Positions 1-8,468 of a DNA stretch of 64,000 nt are shown here, in pieces. Source of the stretch: Mucilaginibacter glaciei. Its GTDB lineage: Bacteria > Bacteroidota > Bacteroidia > Sphingobacteriales > Sphingobacteriaceae. Both the position numbers and the translations under genes were made by a program. The notes under the pieces were generated by a model. That model ran no database searches. It was not told the DNA's origin and saw nothing but the letters and a program-made list of their open reading frames with translations. The stretch spans positions 124,001 through 188,000 of the forward strand of contig NZ_JACWMX010000008.1 in assembly GCF_014773245.1 (NCBI RefSeq), written 5' to 3'. How positions within the stretch are numbered: the stretch's first letter is position 1; every line of letters starts with the position of its first letter.

Positions 1-97
1 CTTTAAGATGTATTTACTATTTGTAAAATTCTTATTAACTCAAGATACTTTTTTACCGTATATTGTTTGGCGAAAATAAAAAAATACATTTTTAGGC

Positions 98-3000
98 ATG
101 TCATTTAAAGAGAAGGCCCTGCAGTTGATTGAGAATGACAATACTATTCACCGGTTGCTATTAATTGGCTTGTTTATAGCCGCCCCGTCGCTGCATTACC
201 TGTGCAGCAATAATTCATCGTTCGATCCGCTTTGGCTGCGGGTTGTTACTTGCGCTTTATGCGCAATCACGTTGGGTGTCTCATTCGGCAGCAATAAAAA
301 CTTATATAATTACGCGTGTTACTTAACCATTGCAGCATACTCGCTCATTAATAACGGGGTCTTATTATCTGTAAATGGTTTTGCCCATGTGTACATATTT
401 GGCGCCGTCACTATTTTTATAGCACTTACCTTATTTTGCAAAAAGAAATGGGAATTTATTGCGGTAACGCTTTTAAATTTAAGCGTAGTGCTTACCGCTT
501 ACTTTGCCGCGCCGGTTTTATTTATAGCGCCTAAAGTTTTGATAGTACTGTTGTTCGTGTTTGTGCTGATAGCCTATGTATCCTACCTGGTGATGACCAG
601 TTACCAGGTGCAATTTAAAAAGGCTATTAACCGGGTGTTGCAACTTAACGAGTCGTTACGTAACAGCCAGGACCAGCTGCATGCGCTCATCAGCTCGGTA
701 AACGATACCATTTTTGAATTTGATGAGAATCGTATTTGTGTAAACGTTTGGTTTGGCCCGCACACACCGGCCCACCTCACGCGAGAAACCTTTTTGAACA
801 AAACGCTGATAGATGCCATAGGCCCTGACAGGGCTGCGCCATTTAATAAAGTATATGATTTTGTTTTAGCAAACAGGCAATCATCAACTATTGAGTTCCC
901 CTCAATTTACGGCGAACCGGGATGGTTTTTGGCCAAGTCATCACCGGTGATTGATGTTAATGGAAACTATACAAAGCGTATTTCTGTAACCGTTACCGAT
1001 ATTACCCGGCAAAAGGCTTACGACGATGCGCTGATTGAAAATAAAAACCTTTTGCAGCAAGCGCAGGCAATTGCAAAAACGGGCAACTGGTGGTATGATA
1101 ATATCACTAAGGAAACTTTTTGGTCAGATAACCTGTATTCTGTATTGGAGATAGACGCAGTGCCCGGGGGGATGTCGAAATTTGAATACTATCTGCAGCT
1201 GGTTCACCCCGATGATGCAGCGTTTACCGCCAGGTATTTCACCAATATTCAAAACGAGGCCGAGAACAGTATCGAGCATAAATTCATCACCCCAAAAGGC
1301 AACACTAAATATTTAAAGATATTACGCGGCGACCTGCATTTGAATGCCGACGGAAAGTTACAGCGGGTGGTAGGCATTACACAGGATGTTACCGACGCCC
1401 GCCTGGCCGAAAAGGCAGTAAAGAAAAGCCAGAAAGAACTGCTTGAGGCACAGGCAATAGCCAAAATTGGTAACTGGAAATGGGATAGCGGCACCAATAT
1501 ACTGAGCTGGAGTGATGAGATTAATTCGATATATGAGGTAGACAGTACGAATTCGGTACAATCGCGAAACGGTAAACTGCTGATCAAATACATTCATCCG
1601 GATGACCGGTACATTATCAAATACTTTTTGCACGGTCCCGAAGCGATGGGGCAGTCCTATGAATATCGGATCATCACCCCCCTGGGTAATGTAAAGCACA
1701 TCAGTGTAATATGGGGGAAAATAATGAAACGCGAGGATGGATCGGTGCGTAGAATTATAGGTACCCTGCAGGATATCACCCAGCGTAAACAGGCCGAAAT
1801 TGATTATAAAACTACCGAAAATAAATACCGGTTGGTTTTAGAGACCATTAAACTTGCGGCGGTATCGTTAGATGCCACTGGGAATGTGATCTTCTGTAAT
1901 AAATACCTGGCCAATTTGTTGGGTTATAGCCAATTGGAGATACTGGGGATGAACTGGATGCAAAACTTTGTACCAAAAGATTTGCGCGAGTTTTTGAAAA
2001 GCTGGTTTGTTGATAATACCGTGGAGGCCCATTATATTAACCCGGTAATATGCCGTAACGGCGACCTCCGCACCATCAGCTGGCAAAATACCATCACTTA
2101 CGATGATTATGGCAACCTTAAAGGTACTACCAGCATTGGAGAAGACATTACACTGCAGCAGAAAGCCCGCCAGGAACTGATTACAGCTAAGGAAAAAGCA
2201 GAGCGTTCGTCGCACTTTAAATCGGAGTTCCTATCCATCATGAGCCACGAGATCCGTACGCCAATGAATGCAGTTATCGGCACCACCAATTTGCTCTTGT
2301 CGGAAAACCCGCGCCCGGAGCAACTGGAATACCTGAACACGCTAAAATTCAGCAGCGAGAACCTACTGGCTATCATCAACGATATTTTAGATTATAATAA
2401 GATAGAAGCTGGCAAGCTGCTGTTAAATCATGCGCCCTTCAACATCCACCAATTGGTGCAGAATGTGCGCCAGTCGTTTTACGCTAAAGCGCTGGAAAAA
2501 AACCTGGAGATAGAGCTGCATACAGACAGTAGCATCCCCGAGTATGTAATGGGCGACCAAACCCGTTTGGGACAGATACTCATCAACCTGGTGAATAATG
2601 CTGTTAAGTTCACGTCGGTGGGTAAGGTTAGCATTGTGCTGGAACAGGAACAAATTAACGACGCAGAAGTACTGATCAATTTTAAGGTGATCGATACAGG
2701 TATTGGGATCTCCGCCGAGAGCCTGGAAGTGATATTTGATCCCTTTATACAGGAAGAACAGGTAATTAATCATGAATACGGCGGCACCGGCCTGGGCCTT
2801 GCTATTACCAAACGCTTGATTGAGTTGTACCAAAGCAGCATTAAGGTAATAAGCGATTTGGGCAAAGGCACGCAGTTTAGCTTCGCGATATTGTTTGACC
2901 TGGCCGAGGTAGCCCTGCCGGCAACGATGAACCCAATTATAGTTAATGTGCCGATGAACTTATCGGGCATGAATATTTTGGTGGTTGATGATAACCGGAT

Positions 3001-3352
3001 GAATATTATGATAGCCTCCAAATTCCTAAAAAAATGGCAGGCTAATGTTGATGAAGCACTTAACGGGCAAATAGCGGTGAACATGGCCACCAATAAGGTG
3101 TATGATATGATTATTATGGACCTGCAAATGCCGGTGATGGATGGCTTTGAAGCATCGAGGCAGATAAAGAAACTTTATCCCGATATGCCGATCATCGCTT
3201 TTACCGCCGATGCCATGCCCGAAACGCATAACAAGGCTTTTGAGGCGGGCATGTGCGACTATCTGACCAAACCCTTTGTACCCGAGGCCCTTTTTGAAAA
3301 AATTACTCAACATCGTAAGGAGGCCAATCCGCTTGGTAAACTGGGTGTGTAG
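98..3352 (+). CDS. Membrane-bound hybrid sensor histidine kinase with four PAS domains and a C-terminal receiver
   Basis: This 1084-residue protein senses a signal, autophosphorylates on His and passes the phosphate to its own receiver. Residues about 19-170 form five or six hydrophobic membrane segments. Four PAS modules follow, at about 190-310, 325-440, 450-570 and 575-695, three of them ending in the usual TDIT/TQDVT/LQDIT-like strand. The HisKA H-box MSHEIRTPMNAV has His at about 717. The ATPase domain shows NLVNNAVKFT (Asn near 834), DTGIGI and GGTGLGLAI. The receiver starts near 960 with ILVVDDNRMN, has the phospho-acceptor in MDLQMPVMDG at about Asp1008, and the conserved Thr and Lys in AFTADA and YLTKPF. 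There is no output domain, so a separate HPt or response regulator is expected; none is adjacent. The ligand cannot be inferred. Confidence 0.95.
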   Translation: MSFKEKALQLIENDNTIHRLLLIGLFIAAPSLHYLCSNNSSFDPLWLRVVTCALCAITLGVSFGSNKNLYNYACYLTIAAYSLINNGVLLSVNGFAHVYIFGAVTIFIALTLFCKKKWEFIAVTLLNLSVVLTAYFAAPVLFIAPKVLIVLLFVFVLIAYVSYLVMTSYQVQFKKAINRVLQLNESLRNSQDQLHALISSVNDTIFEFDENRICVNVWFGPHTPAHLTRETFLNKTLIDAIGPDRAAPFNKVYDFVLANRQSSTIEFPSIYGEPGWFLAKSSPVIDVNGNYTKRISVTVTDITRQKAYDDALIENKNLLQQAQAIAKTGNWWYDNITKETFWSDNLYSVLEIDAVPGGMSKFEYYLQLVHPDDAAFTARYFTNIQNEAENSIEHKFITPKGNTKYLKILRGDLHLNADGKLQRVVGITQDVTDARLAEKAVKKSQKELLEAQAIAKIGNWKWDSGTNILSWSDEINSIYEVDSTNSVQSRNGKLLIKYIHPDDRYIIKYFLHGPEAMGQSYEYRIITPLGNVKHISVIWGKIMKREDGSVRRIIGTLQDITQRKQAEIDYKTTENKYRLVLETIKLAAVSLDATGNVIFCNKYLANLLGYSQLEILGMNWMQNFVPKDLREFLKSWFVDNTVEAHYINPVICRNGDLRTISWQNTITYDDYGNLKGTTSIGEDITLQQKARQELITAKEKAERSSHFKSEFLSIMSHEIRTPMNAVIGTTNLLLSENPRPEQLEYLNTLKFSSENLLAIINDILDYNKIEAGKLLLNHAPFNIHQLVQNVRQSFYAKALEKNLEIELHTDSSIPEYVMGDQTRLGQILINLVNNAVKFTSVGKVSIVLEQEQINDAEVLINFKVIDTGIGISAESLEVIFDPFIQEEQVINHEYGGTGLGLAITKRLIELYQSSIKVISDLGKGTQFSFAILFDLAEVALPATMNPIIVNVPMNLSGMNILVVDDNRMNIMIASKFLKKWQANVDEALNGQIAVNMATNKVYDMIIMDLQMPVMDGFEASRQIKKLYPDMPIIAFTADAMPETHNKAFEAGMCDYLTKPFVPEALFEKITQHRKEANPLGKLGV

Positions 3353-3357
3353 CTGTG

Positions 3358-3770
3358 AATCAACTCACCCCGGATTCGCTACGCTATCCGCCCCTCTCTT
3401 TGCTAAAGCGAAAAGAGGGGAGAAATAAGATGAAAAGAATGCAGCTGCACCCTCTTTCCGCCGCAGGCGAAGAGAAGGTGCAGCACGGAGTGCCGCGGGG
3501 TGAGTTATTTGCGCTATTTCAACTCACCCCGGATTCGCTACGCTTTCCGGCCCTCGCTTTGATGAAGAGAAATGAGGGGAGACGTAAAAAAGAACAAAGC
3601 AGTTAAACCGCTTTACTCTTAGCTGGTTGCTTTACAAATCAACTCACCCCGACGACGCTACGCTGGTGGACTCTCTCTGCTCCGCGGCAGCCGGTGAGGA
3701 AAGTAATCTCCCCTCTTTACACATAGTGTAGAGAGGGTGGTCGAGCGAAGCAATGACCGAGTGAGTTACA
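3358..3770. repeat. Intergenic repeat cluster, three copies of an 'AACTCACCCCG' element
   Basis: Three direct copies start with AACTCACCCCG followed by CGCTACGC, near 3362, 3521 and 3641. The first two continue with a GGATTCG core and a CCCTC/GAGGGG inverted pair; the third has a divergent core and ends in the hairpin CCTCTTTACACATAGTGTAG region near 3711-3737. A GGGTGAGTT inverted copy lies at 3497-3507. An apparent 83-codon frame across 3355-3606 translates the repeat twice (LTPDSLR) and is not a gene. This looks like a non-coding dispersed repeat family. The rest of the gap up to 3845 shows nothing recognisable. Confidence 0.7.
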
Positions 3771-3913
3771 AGCGCGACGGCACTACTGAACCTTCTGAAC
3801 ACCCGCTAATTGTCTGTCAATACGCGCTGTTACAAAAAAATATTCCCTTTTCGCCGACGTATTTTCGCCGTTCGCCGATGTAAACCCGCCATACATCTAT
3901 TTGCCCTAAATCT

Positions 3914-3944
3914 GCTGTAACGTTTTGAATTTGAAGCTGTCATA
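3914..3944 (+). promoter_or_regulatory. ECF-sigma-like promoter of the first GIN-domain gene
   Basis: GCTGTAACG (3914-3922) is followed after exactly 16 nt by GTCATA (3939-3944). An AAC-containing -35 and a GTC-containing -10 at this spacing are typical of group IV (ECF) sigma promoters. The same two words at the same 16-nt spacing precede the paralogue at 5169-5199, whereas the sequence between them differs. That conservation is the main support. The sigma factor is not in the window. Confidence 0.55.
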
Positions 3945-4004
3945 TAGGTGTATTTAAAAACAATAAAAAAACACAAACAACTCAAATTCAAAATAATAAA
4001 TATC

Positions 4005-4616
4005 ATGAAAACTCAATTCTTAACAATAGCAACCATCTTTACATTAGCATTAGGCACTGTAACTTCATCATTTGCTGCCGATAAAAAAAACACTGCCGAC
4101 GACAACAACAGCACTATATTGACTAACGTAAGCAAGATAAACAAGATAGAAATTCACGGAAACGTGGAACTGTTCGTATCTGACGGTACTGCCGACCAGG
4201 TAAAGGTTTATAATAAATACTACGAGCAAAGCGCTTTGGTGCAAAGCCAAAACGGCGTGTTACGCATCTCCTCATACGCCGACCAGAAATTAGTGGTGTG
4301 GGTAACCGCAAATGATTTGAACGCCATTACAGCTTATGACAATGCCGAGGTAAAATCATTCGGTAACTTGTCAAAGATTAACCTTGACGTTATCTTAAAC
4401 AATAACGCATCAGCTAAATTAAACCTGGATGCCTATAAAGCCAGCATCACCGTGAACGACCGTGCTAAAGCCGACCTGACCGGTAATGTAACCGACTATA
4501 CCATGGTTAAGGAGCAATCTGCAACCGTTAACCACAGCACTTTGGTTGCCGAAAACGTAAGCACCAAGACCAACCCGATAGCTGTTCAGCCTAAAACTGA
4601 ATTAGCCAACTTGTAA
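4005..4616 (+). CDS. Exported GIN-domain (DUF2807) protein, copy 1
   Basis: I start this at MKTQFLTIATIFTLAL (4005), giving 203 residues with a clean Sec signal peptide ending near SFAA. An upstream in-frame GTG at 3948 lies about 4 nt past the putative -10 element and is unlikely to be translated. The mature part matches the head GIN / putative auto-transporter adhesin family (DUF2807): INKIEIHGNVELFVSDG, then repeated short beta strands with an Asn/Asp-rich rhythm (right-handed beta-helix). It is probably periplasmic or surface-exposed; the molecular role of the family is not established. The gene at 5257 is a close paralogue sharing long identical stretches such as KLVVWVTANDL and AYDNAEVKSFGNLSKI. 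Confidence 0.8.
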   Translation: MKTQFLTIATIFTLALGTVTSSFAADKKNTADDNNSTILTNVSKINKIEIHGNVELFVSDGTADQVKVYNKYYEQSALVQSQNGVLRISSYADQKLVVWVTANDLNAITAYDNAEVKSFGNLSKINLDVILNNNASAKLNLDAYKASITVNDRAKADLTGNVTDYTMVKEQSATVNHSTLVAENVSTKTNPIAVQPKTELANL

Positions 4617-4652
4617 GCACTACTTTTGCAAAAGTTCAATATATATTTTGAA

Positions 4653-4679
4653 AGCCTCCCGGTAACGGGGGGCTTTTTT
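4653..4679 (+). terminator. Rho-independent terminator after GIN copy 1
   Basis: The stem AGCCTCCC / GGGGGGCT (8 bp with one G-U, loop GGTAAC) runs into six T residues, 37 nt after the stop codon. Confidence 0.85.
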
Positions 4680-4714
4680 GTGATTATGCGCCGGGTGAGC
4701 AACGGTTAATAATT

Positions 4715-4792
4715 TGTCATGCTGAACGATAGTGAAGCATCTTTTCGCTTGGTCACTACCCGGAAGATCCTTCGCTATCGCTCAGGATGACA
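4715..4792. repeat. Palindromic dispersed repeat, 'TGTCATGCTGAA...TCAGGATGACA' type
   Basis: The ends TGTCATGCTGAACGATAGTG and CTATCGCTCAGGATGACA are imperfect inverted copies of one another, with GAAGCATC and GATCCTTC as an inner pair. No coding potential is seen. It belongs to the same general class of intergenic palindromes found at 18642, 20202 and inside the his operon. Confidence 0.7.
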
Positions 4793-4830
4793 AGGTTACA
4801 ATGAAGCGTTTTTATATTCATGCTTCCGTG

Positions 4831-4990
4831 AGCGTGGACGCTCACACAGCATGTCGTGAAAGCGTCCACGCTTTACGATGCGGAACATTACTGACAATGT
4901 CTTGTCAGTACCCCAAAAATCAAATAACTGATTATCAATTGATAACGAAATGTTCACGGCGTTCACGGTGTTCATGAACACGCGTGAACA
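4831..4990. repeat. Inverted repeats in the gap between the two GIN genes
   Basis: A perfect 12-bp inverted repeat, AGCGTGGACGCT at 4831-4842 and AGCGTCCACGCT at 4861-4872, can form a stem with an 18-nt loop. A second palindromic patch spans 4951-4990, starting TGTTCACG and ending CGTGAACA, and is built of repeated GTTCA/TGAAC words. No gene is supported here. The remaining sequence up to 5100 is featureless. Confidence 0.55.
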
Positions 4991-5168
4991 GTAATTTTTA
5001 GAAATTATTAAAGATCTGCTTTATCGGTATGCCAGGATTTTTATGTCTTGCTTCTTGATCCCTGCTACTTATTTCTCGCCCTTCTGGTTCTATTCCTAAC
5101 CCTTTTCGCCGACTGTTTTCTGCCATTTACCGAGGTTATCCCGCCATACATCTAATACACCCAAAACT

Positions 5169-5199
5169 GCTGTAACGTTTCCCTTTTGGGGAGGTCTTA
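5169..5199 (+). promoter_or_regulatory. ECF-sigma-like promoter of the second GIN-domain gene
   Basis: GCTGTAACG (5169-5177) and GTCTTA (5194-5199) are separated by 16 nt, matching the element upstream of copy 1. The surrounding 5' region also shares CCCGCCATACATCTA and TGTATTTAAAAA with copy 1. Confidence 0.55.
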
Positions 5200-5256
5200 T
5201 AGATGTATTTAAAAATAACAACTTACAATTACTTGAAAATCAAAATATTAATCATC

Positions 5257-5862
5257 ATGAAAACATCAATCATCACCATGTTCGCTATCGTAGCCTTAGC
5301 AGTGGTAACCGGCAATTCAGCATCAGCAACTACAACCAACAACGGTAAAGAAGTAAGCACCGTTTTAACCAACATCAGTAAGATCAACAAAATAGAGATC
5401 CACGGAAACGTTGAACTTTATGTATCGGACGGCAGCGCAGAACAGGTTAAGGTTTACAACAAATATTATTCAGAAAGTGCATTGGTGCAAAGCAAAGATG
5501 GCGTTCTACGCATCACTTCCTATACCGACAAAAAATTAGTGGTTTGGGTTACTGCAAATGATCTGCGCGCCATCGACGCATATGATAATGCCGAAGTAAA
5601 ATCGTTTGGTAACTTATCTAAAATAGAGTTTGATGTTAACCTTTACAACAATGCAACTGCTACCTTAAATTTAGATGCTTACCGAGCTAATGTAAATGTT
5701 AACGATAGTGCAAAGGCCACCTTAACCGGCACGGCTAACGATTATACCTTAAAATACGCGTCACAGGCTAACATAAACATTAAAGATTTCGCAGCGGTTA
5801 ATTCAACAACAACCCTCATCAGCAGCCCAGAATATAAAGTTACAGCGTTAGCTAACTTATAA
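5257..5862 (+). CDS. Exported GIN-domain (DUF2807) protein, copy 2
   Basis: Starting at MKTSIITMFAIVALAVV (5257), this is 201 residues with a signal peptide ending near SASA. It is a paralogue of the gene at 4005: the segment ISKINKIEIHGNVELYVSDG and most of the first 130 mature residues are nearly identical, while the C-terminal 40 residues have diverged. An in-frame ATG at 5203 falls within 5 nt of the putative -10 and is rejected as start. As in copy 1, the body is a predicted beta-helix rich in Asn and Asp, probably extracytoplasmic. The function is unknown; matched promoters suggest joint regulation. Confidence 0.8.
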   Translation: MKTSIITMFAIVALAVVTGNSASATTTNNGKEVSTVLTNISKINKIEIHGNVELYVSDGSAEQVKVYNKYYSESALVQSKDGVLRITSYTDKKLVVWVTANDLRAIDAYDNAEVKSFGNLSKIEFDVNLYNNATATLNLDAYRANVNVNDSAKATLTGTANDYTLKYASQANINIKDFAAVNSTTTLISSPEYKVTALANL

Positions 5863-5891
5863 TTGCAACCTTACCAACCCTATCATAATTC

Positions 5892-5922
5892 AAAAGCCGC
5901 CAAAAGTTTGACGGCTTTTTTC
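5892..5922 (+). terminator. Terminator after GIN copy 2
   Basis: AAAAGCCG and CGGCTTTT form a stem followed by T6, about 30 nt after the stop. The A-run on the left makes it potentially bidirectional. Confidence 0.8.
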
Positions 5923-5978
5923 ATTTTAAGTGTAACTTCATAACTTTAATAGTAGTCAAACAAAAAAACAACCTCATC

Positions 5979-6701
5979 ATGAAAAAATCCTACCTACTCT
6001 TATCAATAATAGCATTGCTCAGTATCGGCACGTTATCGTCATGCAGACGTTTTAGATGCGTGCATGGGTCCGGCAAAGTGATATCCAAAAGCCAAAAAAT
6101 GCCCGATTTCAGTAAGATCGATATCTCTGGCGGGTTTAAAGTAAAACTGGTGCAGGATAGCTCGTTGAATGTTACTATCAAAATGGACGATAATCTATTT
6201 AAATACATCAACACGGATGTAGAAGGGGATAAGCTGGTTATTAAAAGCCGCCGTAACCTATGCGCAAGCGGCGAGATTATGATCGTTATCGGTGTAAAAA
6301 ACCTGGAAGAAGTTGATGCCTCCGGAGCGATAGATGTGAGCTCGAGCGGGCGTATTGTTACTAAGGACCTGCATTTCGACCTTTCAGGCTCAACCAGTAT
6401 CGATATGGATATTGCTGCGGCTAATGTACATACCGAGGGAAGTGGCTCTACCGATATGATCTTGAAGGGCCAGGCAGCATCACATAATGTGGATATGAGT
6501 GGCAGCAGCAAGATTGATGCCTTTGACTTTGTGGTAGGCAAATACAATATCGAAACATCGGGCGCAAGCGAAGCAAAAATAAACGTTTTGAACAGCTTGA
6601 GTGTACACAGCAGCGGGGCATCGGATATAGAGTATCGCGGCACGCCAGGCAACGTGAATATTGATAAATCGGGCGCATCATCAGTAAAAAAGGTAAATTA
6701 A
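5979..6701 (+). CDS. GIN-domain (DUF2807) lipoprotein
   Basis: The 240-residue product begins MKKSYLLLSIIALLSIGTLS and then SC, a lipobox with the lipidated Cys at 22, so it is anchored in a membrane facing the periplasm or surface. The rest is a DUF2807 head GIN domain: FSKIDISGGFKVKLVQDSS followed by many SGSS/SGAS turns at regular intervals, the signature of a beta-helix. It is more distant from the two preceding GIN proteins than they are from each other. No ECF-type element was seen upstream. The role is unknown; adhesion or envelope stress has been suggested for the family. Confidence 0.8.
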   Translation: MKKSYLLLSIIALLSIGTLSSCRRFRCVHGSGKVISKSQKMPDFSKIDISGGFKVKLVQDSSLNVTIKMDDNLFKYINTDVEGDKLVIKSRRNLCASGEIMIVIGVKNLEEVDASGAIDVSSSGRIVTKDLHFDLSGSTSIDMDIAAANVHTEGSGSTDMILKGQAASHNVDMSGSSKIDAFDFVVGKYNIETSGASEAKINVLNSLSVHSSGASDIEYRGTPGNVNIDKSGASSVKKVN

Positions 6702-6720
6702 ATAAGCCTGATACAGGCAA

Positions 6721-6758
6721 TACAAAAGCACCGGTGTTAAAACACCGGTGCTTTTGTA
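6721..6758. terminator. Bidirectional terminator after the GIN lipoprotein gene
   Basis: CAAAAGCACCGGTGT and ACACCGGTGCTTTTG form a perfect 15-bp stem around a 4-nt AAAA-type loop, with flanking A and T runs. Confidence 0.9.
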
Positions 6759-6829
6759 TTTACAGATACACCACTTTGGAGTTAAATTTCAAAAGGACGT
6801 AACTGTAAAATAAATAAAAAAAGATTTTG

Positions 6830-6877
6830 TACTTTTGCCCCTCCAAAATGCTCGGTATGTGTGTACATACCGGGCAT
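6830..6877 (+). promoter_or_regulatory. tig promoter -7 box and 5'-UTR hairpin
   Basis: TACTTTTG (6830-6837) fits the Bacteroidetes -7 consensus TAnnTTTG. The predicted transcript starts near 6843. A 13-bp stem with one G-U pair, ATGCTCGGTATGT and ACATACCGGGCAT with loop GTGT, occupies 6848-6877. There is no T-tract after it, so it is a 5' mRNA structure rather than a terminator. No good -33 TTTG was found at the right distance. Confidence 0.6.
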
Positions 6878-6904
6878 TGTTACAATTAAAATACGCGGTA
6901 AAAA

Positions 6905-8254
6905 ATGAATATATCACAGGAAAAAATTGATAACCTGAATTCAGTTGTTAAGATCAATATCAGCCCGGAGGATTATCAGCCTAAGGTTGAAAAAGCAATG
7001 AAAGACCAAGCCAAGAAGGCTAAAATACCGGGGTTTCGCCCGGGCATGGTTCCGGTTGCGCATATCAAGAAAATGTATGGTAAAAGCATCCTGGTTGACG
7101 AGATCAACCATATGTTATCAGATACGCTTACAAAATATTTGGAAGAGCAAAAGCTGGAAATTTTAGGTCAGCCTTTACCTAAGCATGATGACAAACCGGA
7201 ATTTAACTGGGATTTTACCGACAACTTTGAGTTTAATTACGAAGTTGGACTGGCGCCTGAGTTTGATATCGAGTTTACTTCAAAAGATAAACTGACCCAA
7301 TATGAGATTAAGGTTGATGACGAAACGTTAGCCTCTCGGATCAAAAACATCCGCAGGAGCTATGGCAAGATGACAAATCCTGACGTATCGGCAGATGACG
7401 ATGTGCTTTACGCCGAATTAACCCAGCTTTCGCCTGATGGTTCTGTTTTTGAGGACGGTATCAGTAATACAACATCTGTACGTTTAGATCAGATCCAGGA
7501 TGAAACCGTGAAGGCTTCATTGATCGGATTGAAAAAGGGTGATGAGTTAGTTTTTGATATTAACAAAGCTTTTAATAACGATGCAGCTAAAGTTGCCGGT
7601 TTATTAAAAGTTGAAGAATCGGAAGCGGCTGATTTAAAATCTAACTTCAAATTAACGGTTAAAAATGTTAACCGCTTAGAAGAAGGTGATTTGAACGAGG
7701 AGTTCTTTGACAAATTATTTGGTGAAGGTGTAGTTACTACTGAAGAAGGTTTCAGGGAGAAGATTACCGAAGAGCTGGAAACCATGATGAAACAGGATGC
7801 AGAACGTAAACTGCAGAACGACATCTACAACTACAGCTTAAGCAAGGTTGATTTTCAATTACCTGATGAATTTCTAAAACGTTGGTTAAAGGCAACTAAC
7901 GAGAAACTGACTGAAGAAGAGTTAGCCGGCGGTTATGCCGATTTTGCTAAAAACCTTAAATGGACTTTGATCGAGAACAAACTGATCAAACAAGCAAATA
8001 TCGATATTAAGTATGACGAAGTATTTGCTTATGCAAAAATGAGCTTAGACCAGCAGTTTAAAATGTACAGCCAGCAGGCGCTTAGCGATGAGCAACTGGG
8101 CCAGTACACCGTGCAATACCTGCAAAATAAAGAGAACGCAAACAAGATCTTTGAAGAAGTAAAAGCCGTTAAGGTGTTTGATTATGTTAAAAGCGTTGTT
8201 ACTTTAGATAAAAAAGAGATCCTGTTTACAGACTTTAATAAACTGGAAGACTAA
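6905..8254 (+). CDS. tig: Trigger factor, ribosome-associated chaperone and peptidyl-prolyl isomerase
   Basis: The protein (449 residues, the normal family size) binds the ribosome exit tunnel and shields nascent chains. The N-terminal ribosome-binding domain has the signature loop GFRPGMVP at residues 43-50. A degenerate FKBP-type PPIase domain follows around 155-245, and the helical C-terminal arms fill 255-449. Homology is clear in the N-terminal third; the PPIase part is divergent, as is usual in Bacteroidetes. It lies upstream of clpP and clpX, the classic tig-clpP-clpX order, but a terminator separates it from clpP, so co-transcription with them is likely partial at most. Confidence 0.93.
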   Translation: MNISQEKIDNLNSVVKINISPEDYQPKVEKAMKDQAKKAKIPGFRPGMVPVAHIKKMYGKSILVDEINHMLSDTLTKYLEEQKLEILGQPLPKHDDKPEFNWDFTDNFEFNYEVGLAPEFDIEFTSKDKLTQYEIKVDDETLASRIKNIRRSYGKMTNPDVSADDDVLYAELTQLSPDGSVFEDGISNTTSVRLDQIQDETVKASLIGLKKGDELVFDINKAFNNDAAKVAGLLKVEESEAADLKSNFKLTVKNVNRLEEGDLNEEFFDKLFGEGVVTTEEGFREKITEELETMMKQDAERKLQNDIYNYSLSKVDFQLPDEFLKRWLKATNEKLTEEELAGGYADFAKNLKWTLIENKLIKQANIDIKYDEVFAYAKMSLDQQFKMYSQQALSDEQLGQYTVQYLQNKENANKIFEEVKAVKVFDYVKSVVTLDKKEILFTDFNKLED

Positions 8255-8281
8255 GTCCGGTTTTTTTAAAAATATCTTTTA

Positions 8282-8316
8282 CCAAAAGCACCCGCCCCGT
8301 GGGTGCTTTTGTTTTA
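8282..8316 (+). terminator. Terminator between tig and clpP
   Basis: CAAAAGCACCC and GGGTGCTTTTG form an 11-bp stem with a short GCCCCGT loop, followed by TTTT. Confidence 0.88.
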
Positions 8317-8468
8317 TAATAACTTCACCAAATACGGGCTGTTGGGCTGGGCTGCCCGGTAGTTCTTTTTTTACTTTAGGCAAACTAAATAGTTAAAAAA
8401 CTATTCAACTTAAAACTATATTAGTTGCCGTTACCTGAATGCATTACACATTATAAAAAACACATATC

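Noticed and set aside
3355..3606. 83-codon open frame after the sensor kinase
   Set aside because: It translates two copies of the same intergenic repeat, has no start context and no family resemblance.
4732..4981. Overlapping short frames on both strands between the GIN genes
   Set aside because: They cross palindromic repeats and have no conserved sequence or plausible start signals.
5990..6652. 220-codon antisense frame under the GIN lipoprotein
   Set aside because: It is produced by the low-complexity Ser/Gly codons of the real gene; the lipobox and domain on the plus strand are convincing.
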